Positions 60,088 through 64,000 of a stretch of 64,000 nt of DNA are shown here, in pieces. The notes under the pieces were generated by a model. It did not search any database. It worked only from the letters and a program-made list of their open reading frames with translations, and was not told the DNA's origin. Each line of letters opens with the position of its first letter. Within the stretch, counting starts at the first letter, position 1. The stretch lies in the NCBI RefSeq assembly GCF_009931655.1, contig NZ_CP047984.1:4419001-4483000 (forward strand), read 5' to 3'. A program made the position numbers and the translations under genes. The stretch comes from Pontibacter russatus (GTDB lineage Bacteria; Bacteroidota; Bacteroidia; Cytophagales; Hymenobacteraceae).

Positions 60088-60174
60088 AGCCCCGGCATAT
60101 ATAAACGAACTGCTCCCTGCCCCGTACCCTAAGCAGTAGCCACAGCAGGTGCTGTGCTGCACTAACGAGCTGCT

Positions 60175-61017
60175 ATGGGCGAGAAGAAGTTGCCGAAAGA
60201 CCCCGAGAAGAAGGCGCTGGAGAAAGAGCGCTACGAACTGCTGAACAGGCTGCAGGATGCCCTGGAGATGCCGATGGTGGTGCTGGGCTTTATCTGGCTG
60301 GTGCTGCTGGTGGTGGAGCTTATATGGGGCCTGAGCCCGGTGCTGCAACTGACCAGCAACATTATCTGGGGCGTCTTTATCGTCGACTTCGTCCTGAAGT
60401 TCATACTGGCGCCCCGCAAACTGCACTTCCTGCAGCACAATGTGCTCACCACCATTTCCCTGTTTGTGCCTGCCCTGCGGCTTTTCCGCATCACGCGGGC
60501 GTTCCGGCTGATTGGCACTGTGCGGGCCACGCGCGGCCTGCGCCTGGTGAAGGTGGTGGGCTCCATCAACAGAAGCATGCGCAGCCTGAGCCGGGCCATG
60601 TCGCGGCGGGCATTCGGCTATGTGGCTGCCCTCACGCTGGTGGTGGTGGCGGCCGGTGCGGCTGGCATGTACGCTTTCGAGAACGGGCACGGCATCAAAA
60701 CATACGGGGAGGCGGTGTGGTGGACGGTGATGCTGCTTACCTCCATCGGCAGCGACTACTTCCCGGTGACGCCGGAGGGGCGCGTGCTCTGCCTGTTGCT
60801 GGCCATGTACGGCTTCGCCGTGTTCGGCTATTTTACCGCCACGCTGGCCACCTTCTTTATCGACAGCGACGCGGAGAGCGATGAAAGCGAAGTAGCCGGT
60901 GCCCGGCAGGTGCAGGCGCTGCACCAGGAGATACGCCTGCTGCGCGAGGAACTGCAGACCGTGTTGCAGCAGGAACAGCGGCCTCCAGACCAGAACGCTC
61001 CCCCAATGGATATATAG
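60175..61017 (+). CDS. Ion transporter (voltage-gated-channel-like), six-helix type
   Basis: 280 aa. Helices S1-S6 are predicted at about residues 33-200. S4 carries regularly spaced arginines (LRLFRITRAFRLIG; R102, R105, R108, R111), as in voltage sensors. The pore loop reads T189-S-I-G-S-D194 then YFPVTPEGR, unlike the TVGYGD filter of potassium channels, so selectivity is uncertain. A C-terminal coiled coil (QVQALHQEIRLLREELQTVL) probably drives tetramerisation. Single gene. Confidence 0.82.
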   Translation: MGEKKLPKDPEKKALEKERYELLNRLQDALEMPMVVLGFIWLVLLVVELIWGLSPVLQLTSNIIWGVFIVDFVLKFILAPRKLHFLQHNVLTTISLFVPALRLFRITRAFRLIGTVRATRGLRLVKVVGSINRSMRSLSRAMSRRAFGYVAALTLVVVAAGAAGMYAFENGHGIKTYGEAVWWTVMLLTSIGSDYFPVTPEGRVLCLLLAMYGFAVFGYFTATLATFFIDSDAESDESEVAGARQVQALHQEIRLLREELQTVLQQEQRPPDQNAPPMDI

Positions 61018-61216
61018 CTTATAAGTAAAAGGACACAAGTATCAGGACATAAGACACAAGATTTTTTATACTATATATTTAATTTTCAGGCGACTTATAT
61101 CCTGAGTGATTTTATGGATAGTGTAGGTTATGTTGTGGTACTTGATATGCGAATAAATAATCTATAGACCGCATATATAAATAGCCACCCATAACTGAAA
61201 TTAGCTCCCTGTGATT

Positions 61217-61408
61217 TTACAGGATGTAATCCCGCAGAATCTCGTGTCCTTCCCGGTCATCCTGCGCTTCCACCACTTCGTTAATCACGAACTGAATTTC
61301 CTGTTCCGTCCAGTTCTCCTTCTCGGCGGCTTTCACAAAAATGTCGAGGGCGGCGAAGCGGGAGCCCTCGGTGGGCAGGGTAGCCTTTATTTTTTTACGG
61401 ATGCGCAT
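61217..61408 (-). CDS. Small conserved-looking protein, function unknown
   Basis: 63 aa ([20 protein letters not shown], then a helical acidic part [19 protein letters not shown]). It has a clean start and strong amphipathic helices, and no other gene competes for the region. It resembles short hypothetical proteins of Bacteroidota; no motif or domain is recognised. Soluble and probably cytoplasmic. Confidence 0.6.
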   Translation of the reverse strand: MRIRKKIKATLPTEGSRFAALDIFVKAAEKENWTEQEIQFVINEVVEAQDDREGHEILRDYIL

Positions 61409-61601
61409 GTGTGTAGCTTTTGCTGCAAATGTACGAAAGCAGAAGCTTTCCGGTGATATATACCTGCCCCTGTTCTGCCTTCACCAACAGAGGGTTAATC
61501 TTGCCTTTGTAGCTTCTGCAGCATCCAACGCCTCTTTCCTGGCTTAACCCTTTACCCGATTGGCCGTTGATAAGACTGTCGCCAAGCAGTAAAACCACCA
61601 C

Positions 61602-62567
61602 ATGGAGAAAGAGATTTTCACGTTAGAAGACGCGCACCGCCTCGATGACCTGACCGTGATGCAGTATGCCATACCGGTTATTGTGCTGTCGGTGGTGGTG
61701 GAGTGGCTGGTGGGGATATATAAGAAGCGCAACTACTACCATAAAACCGAGTTTGTGTCGGCGCTTACCATCGGGGCGGTGAACGCGGCGCTGGGCAGCT
61801 TGCTGAAGGTGTGGCTTTTTGCCGCGTCGCTATATATCTATAACCTGGTGCCCTGGGCCATTCCGCGCTCGTGGTGGGGCTTTGTAGTCTGCTTCGTGGC
61901 CGTGGACTTCTGCCGTTACTGGGCGCACCGCATTGCGCACGAGCAGCGCTTCTGGTGGGCCACCCACGTTACGCACCACTCCTCGGAGCGGATGAACTTC
62001 TCGGTCTCCTTCCGCACCAGCTGGACGCAGCACATCAAGTTTATCTTTTTTCTGCCGGTGCCCCTGCTGGGCATCGACCCCTTCACGTTTTTTATATGCC
62101 ACCAGGTGGCGGTGCTGTACCAGTTTTTTGTACACACCGAGCTGGTGAAGAAGCTGCCCGCACCCATCGAGTACATCTTCGTGACGCCCTCGCACCACTG
62201 CGTACACCACGGCACCAATGCCAGGTACATCGACAAGAATTACGGCTCCACGCTGATAATCTGGGACAGGATGTTCGGCACCTTTGTGCCGGAAGAGGAA
62301 AAGCCCATATATGGCCTGACCAAGCCTGTCACCTCCTTCAACCCCGTGTACCTGGTTTTTCATGAGTGGGTTGATTTATGCAAAGACCTGAGGCACGTGC
62401 GGTCGGTAGGGGAGGTGTTCCGGCTGCTGTTCTGCCCGCCCGGCGCGGTGGTAACTGAGCACCAGCGGTTGCGCCTGGCGCAACAACAGCCAAAGCAGGT
62501 GCCAGCTGTGGAGGGTGACGTTGAAACGCTATACCAGCAGCCGGCAGATACGGCCAACGTAGTCTAA
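61602..62567 (+). CDS. Sterol desaturase/fatty-acid hydroxylase family protein
   Basis: 321-aa membrane di-iron enzyme with the three histidine clusters of the family: YWAHRIAHEQRFWWATHVTHH, then HSSERMN, and SHHCVHHGTNARYIDKNYG. Three or four membrane helices flank them. It hydroxylates or desaturates a lipid, fatty acid or possibly a carotenoid-like substrate. It is longer than CrtZ (about 170 aa) and differs in layout, so it should not be counted as the missing carotenoid hydroxylase without testing. Confidence 0.88.
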   Translation: MEKEIFTLEDAHRLDDLTVMQYAIPVIVLSVVVEWLVGIYKKRNYYHKTEFVSALTIGAVNAALGSLLKVWLFAASLYIYNLVPWAIPRSWWGFVVCFVAVDFCRYWAHRIAHEQRFWWATHVTHHSSERMNFSVSFRTSWTQHIKFIFFLPVPLLGIDPFTFFICHQVAVLYQFFVHTELVKKLPAPIEYIFVTPSHHCVHHGTNARYIDKNYGSTLIIWDRMFGTFVPEEEKPIYGLTKPVTSFNPVYLVFHEWVDLCKDLRHVRSVGEVFRLLFCPPGAVVTEHQRLRLAQQQPKQVPAVEGDVETLYQQPADTANVV

Positions 62568-62705
62568 AGCAGTATGACTTGAAACCGGCGGGATAGGTAG
62601 GTTGTCTATATGGTTCTCGCTATATTGTGATGAAGTTTACGCTGGGAAATGAAGCGGTGGAGTCATATATAGTGCAGATAAGCGTATGTTCACGTATAAC
62701 GACAA

Positions 62706-62713
62706 GTTAGGGC
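62706..62713 (+). other. Possible integron cassette boundary (GTTRRR-like)
   Basis: GTTAGGGC lies 12 bp before the ATG of the AT-rich gene at 62725, preceded by CGTATAACGACAA. Its exact complement GCCCTAAC follows that gene at 63249-63256. Complementary short ends of this kind mark the limits of integron gene cassettes. Confidence 0.35.
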
Positions 62714-62724
62714 GTATTTGAATC

Positions 62725-63243
62725 ATGAAAAGAGACTTAGCAATTATACTTTCTATTTTAGCTTTACTAATTGCTGGACTTCTTATTGGTTCTCCTATAG
62801 AAGTATTAAACCCAATACCTCACAGAATCATCACCATTGTTGCGGGTGTTTTAGTTCTGACCCTTTTTGTCTTCTTGTATAGAGTGGCAATGAAGTTAAA
62901 GAGAAATGCTACAAGAAGAATAGCAATAGTTGTAATAAGTATAGTTGCACTACCTTATTTTCTCATCGGATTATATACTTCTCTTTTTATGCTATCAAGC
63001 TACTACCCCATGTGGGAAGATGTTGCAGTATACACTAACGCTGAAGGAGAAACTGTAATAAGCCAGTTTAGAAGGACAAGCGGCTCTATCTATGACTATC
63101 GTAATCGAAAGGTATTAAAGGACTTCGGTAATGGCTATAGAATCTCGCTTGACTGGACTGATAGTAAAATGCATGGAAAGTGGTTAGAGCATAATGTAGC
63201 AAAGGGAACTGAAAAAGCTGTAAATTTTAAAAAGGAAAAATAA
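62725..63243 (+). CDS. AT-rich membrane protein of unknown function
   Basis: 172 aa with three hydrophobic segments (LAIILSILALLIAGLLIGSP; IITIVAGVLVLTLFVFLYRV; IAIVVISIVALPYFLIGLYT) and a polar C-terminal part (YTNAEGETVISQFRRTSGSI). GC content and codon choice (AAA, TTA, ATA) are far below those of the upstream genes, indicating recent acquisition. It is flanked by cassette-like sites at 62706 and 63249. No family is recognised. Confidence 0.75.
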   Translation: MKRDLAIILSILALLIAGLLIGSPIEVLNPIPHRIITIVAGVLVLTLFVFLYRVAMKLKRNATRRIAIVVISIVALPYFLIGLYTSLFMLSSYYPMWEDVAVYTNAEGETVISQFRRTSGSIYDYRNRKVLKDFGNGYRISLDWTDSKMHGKWLEHNVAKGTEKAVNFKKEK

Positions 63244-63248
63244 AACAA

Positions 63249-63314
63249 GCCCTAACCCTGCATAGGCTCCATGTTCGGCTTTGCCTCACTCGTAGCCAAT
63301 ACTAACCGTTATGT
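63249..63314 (+). repeat. attC-like site between two AT-rich genes
   Basis: Begins GCCCTAAC (63249-63256), contains the weakly complementary ATAGGCT and AGCCAAT, and ends at CGTTATG (63307-63313), a GTT-containing crossover-like point. The length of about 66 bp is within the attC range. Two bases of the right-hand box depart from the GTTRRRY consensus, so this is only a candidate. Confidence 0.35.
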
Positions 63315-63339
63315 AGCATTTAAACCATAGAAATAAACA

Positions 63340-64000
63340 ATGCTTATTGTTCCCGAAGAAGATATTTACATTGATAAAGAAAAACAAGGAGGCTATAAAT
63401 CATTAGGAATAGTTACCGACAAGCTGGAGAAATGCATTTCTAAATATCAACAGGAAAACTTTGATGGGATTTTTGGCAATCCAACTTTTGGATTTAGAAA
63501 TGCAGACTTTGATTTTGTGAAGGATTTCAAAGATGCAAAGTTCGTTTGGTTCTGGAACATCAGTATAGAAGATGTGACAGGTTTATATAGTCTTGAAAAT
63601 GCTGAATATTTTGGAGTAATGGGAAAGAGACCAATGATTGACTTTTCTCATTTCTCCTCTCTTAAAACCTTAGTTCTTGAGTGGCATCATGAGGATAAAA
63701 GCTTGATTACTTGTGAAAATTTAGAGCTATTTGACCTTTGGCATCATAAGCCAAAAGATAAATCCTTTGCAGACTTTAGCTTTCCGAAGTTTGCCAAAAA
63801 GGTTGGCCTTAACTGGACGAACGTTGAAGATTTGACATCATTAAACGGATTGCAGGGCATGAGTGAAATCTCCATAGATAGGTCCAAAAATCTCAAAAGC
63901 CTTAAAGGATTGGAAATGTATGCCGACTCAATAGAAAAAGTGCATATTGACACTTGCAATAGATTAAGTGACTACACCTTTATCTTAGAATTCCCAAACT
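63340..64000 (+). CDS. Partial AT-rich gene, leucine-rich-repeat-like protein
   Basis: The frame from ATG 63340 stays open for 220 codons to the window end, so the 3' end is missing. It begins MLIVPEEDIYIDKEKQGGYK. Weak repeats of 20-25 residues with regularly spaced Leu/Phe/Ile suggest an LRR-like solenoid (FSSLKTLVLEWHHEDKSL; TSLNGLQGMSEISIDRSKNL; KSLKGLEMYADSIEKVHI). There is no signal peptide. Base composition matches the preceding gene and not the rest of the window. It lies 26 bp after the putative cassette site. It could be an immunity-type or unknown cassette protein. Confidence 0.7.
   Translation, partial: MLIVPEEDIYIDKEKQGGYKSLGIVTDKLEKCISKYQQENFDGIFGNPTFGFRNADFDFVKDFKDAKFVWFWNISIEDVTGLYSLENAEYFGVMGKRPMIDFSHFSSLKTLVLEWHHEDKSLITCENLELFDLWHHKPKDKSFADFSFPKFAKKVGLNWTNVEDLTSLNGLQGMSEISIDRSKNLKSLKGLEMYADSIEKVHIDTCNRLSDYTFILEFPN

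Noticed and set aside
61602..62567. Carotenoid beta-hydroxylase crtZ
   Set aside because: The His pattern and length fit the sterol desaturase/fatty-acid hydroxylase family, not the short CrtZ family.

Overview
The window looks like chromosomal DNA of a pigmented Bacteroidota bacterium, most likely Cytophagales/Hymenobacteraceae of the Pontibacter kind. This is inferred from TAnnTTTG-type promoters, a gliding/T9SS type B C-terminal domain, the crtI-crtB-crtY(cd)-crtW pigment operon, the mraZ-ftsZ order, sdhC-A-B, and moderately high GC broken by very many TATATA/ATATAT runs. No rRNA, tRNA or CRISPR array was found.

Layout. (1) 82-7675: a carotenoid locus. A MerR/B12-type regulator keeps the CarH photoreceptor residues. 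An ECF sigma factor follows behind a palindromic operator, then crtI, crtB, an unknown exported protein, crtY, ispH, crtW and a beta-barrel protein. (2) 7676-8623: a non-coding region with two opposed arrays of AAAGTGG boxes, three perfect DnaA boxes and the mraZ promoter. (3) 8624-24438: the division and cell-wall cluster mraZ-rsmH-ftsL-ftsI-murE-mraY-[broken S23 gene]-murD-ftsW-murG-murC-ftsQ-ftsA-ftsZ. ftsW carries a one-base frameshift. (4) 25007-29238, minus strand: an FMN reductase and the sdhCAB operon. (5) 29481-39850: a large secreted adhesin-like protein, a DCC protein, fabD, a decayed CPBP protease, folK, an alpha/beta hydrolase, a polyprenyl synthase, small exported proteins, a methyltransferase and a sugar O-acetyltransferase.

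(6) 39862-46734, minus strand: a four-gene planctomycete-type module (TIM-barrel epimerase, membrane cytochrome c with leucine-rich repeats, DUF1501, DUF1549/DUF1553). It lies between the intact acetyltransferase gene and a diverged 3' fragment of a second copy, is poor in the TATATA motif, and is a candidate acquired island. (7) 47110-50308: decayed genes, including a ParDE toxin-antitoxin pair, around an intact SGNH hydrolase. (8) 50629-62567: a TlpA-like lipoprotein, aconitase, a coiled-coil lipoprotein, a NagZ-type glycosidase with a structured leader, rhomboid, VTT/TMEM64, 3D-domain, ion-channel and fatty-acid-hydroxylase genes. (9) 62700-64000: two AT-rich genes of unknown function separated by a site resembling an integron attC; the second runs off the window.

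The most interesting points are the TATATA excess, which extends into codon choice; the double AAAGTGG array that could be the MraZ operator; the probable B12 light-sensing control of pigment; the planctomycete-type island; and the cassette-like right edge. Several genes differ from an intact frame by single bases. In ftsW a sequencing or assembly error is at least as likely as real decay.
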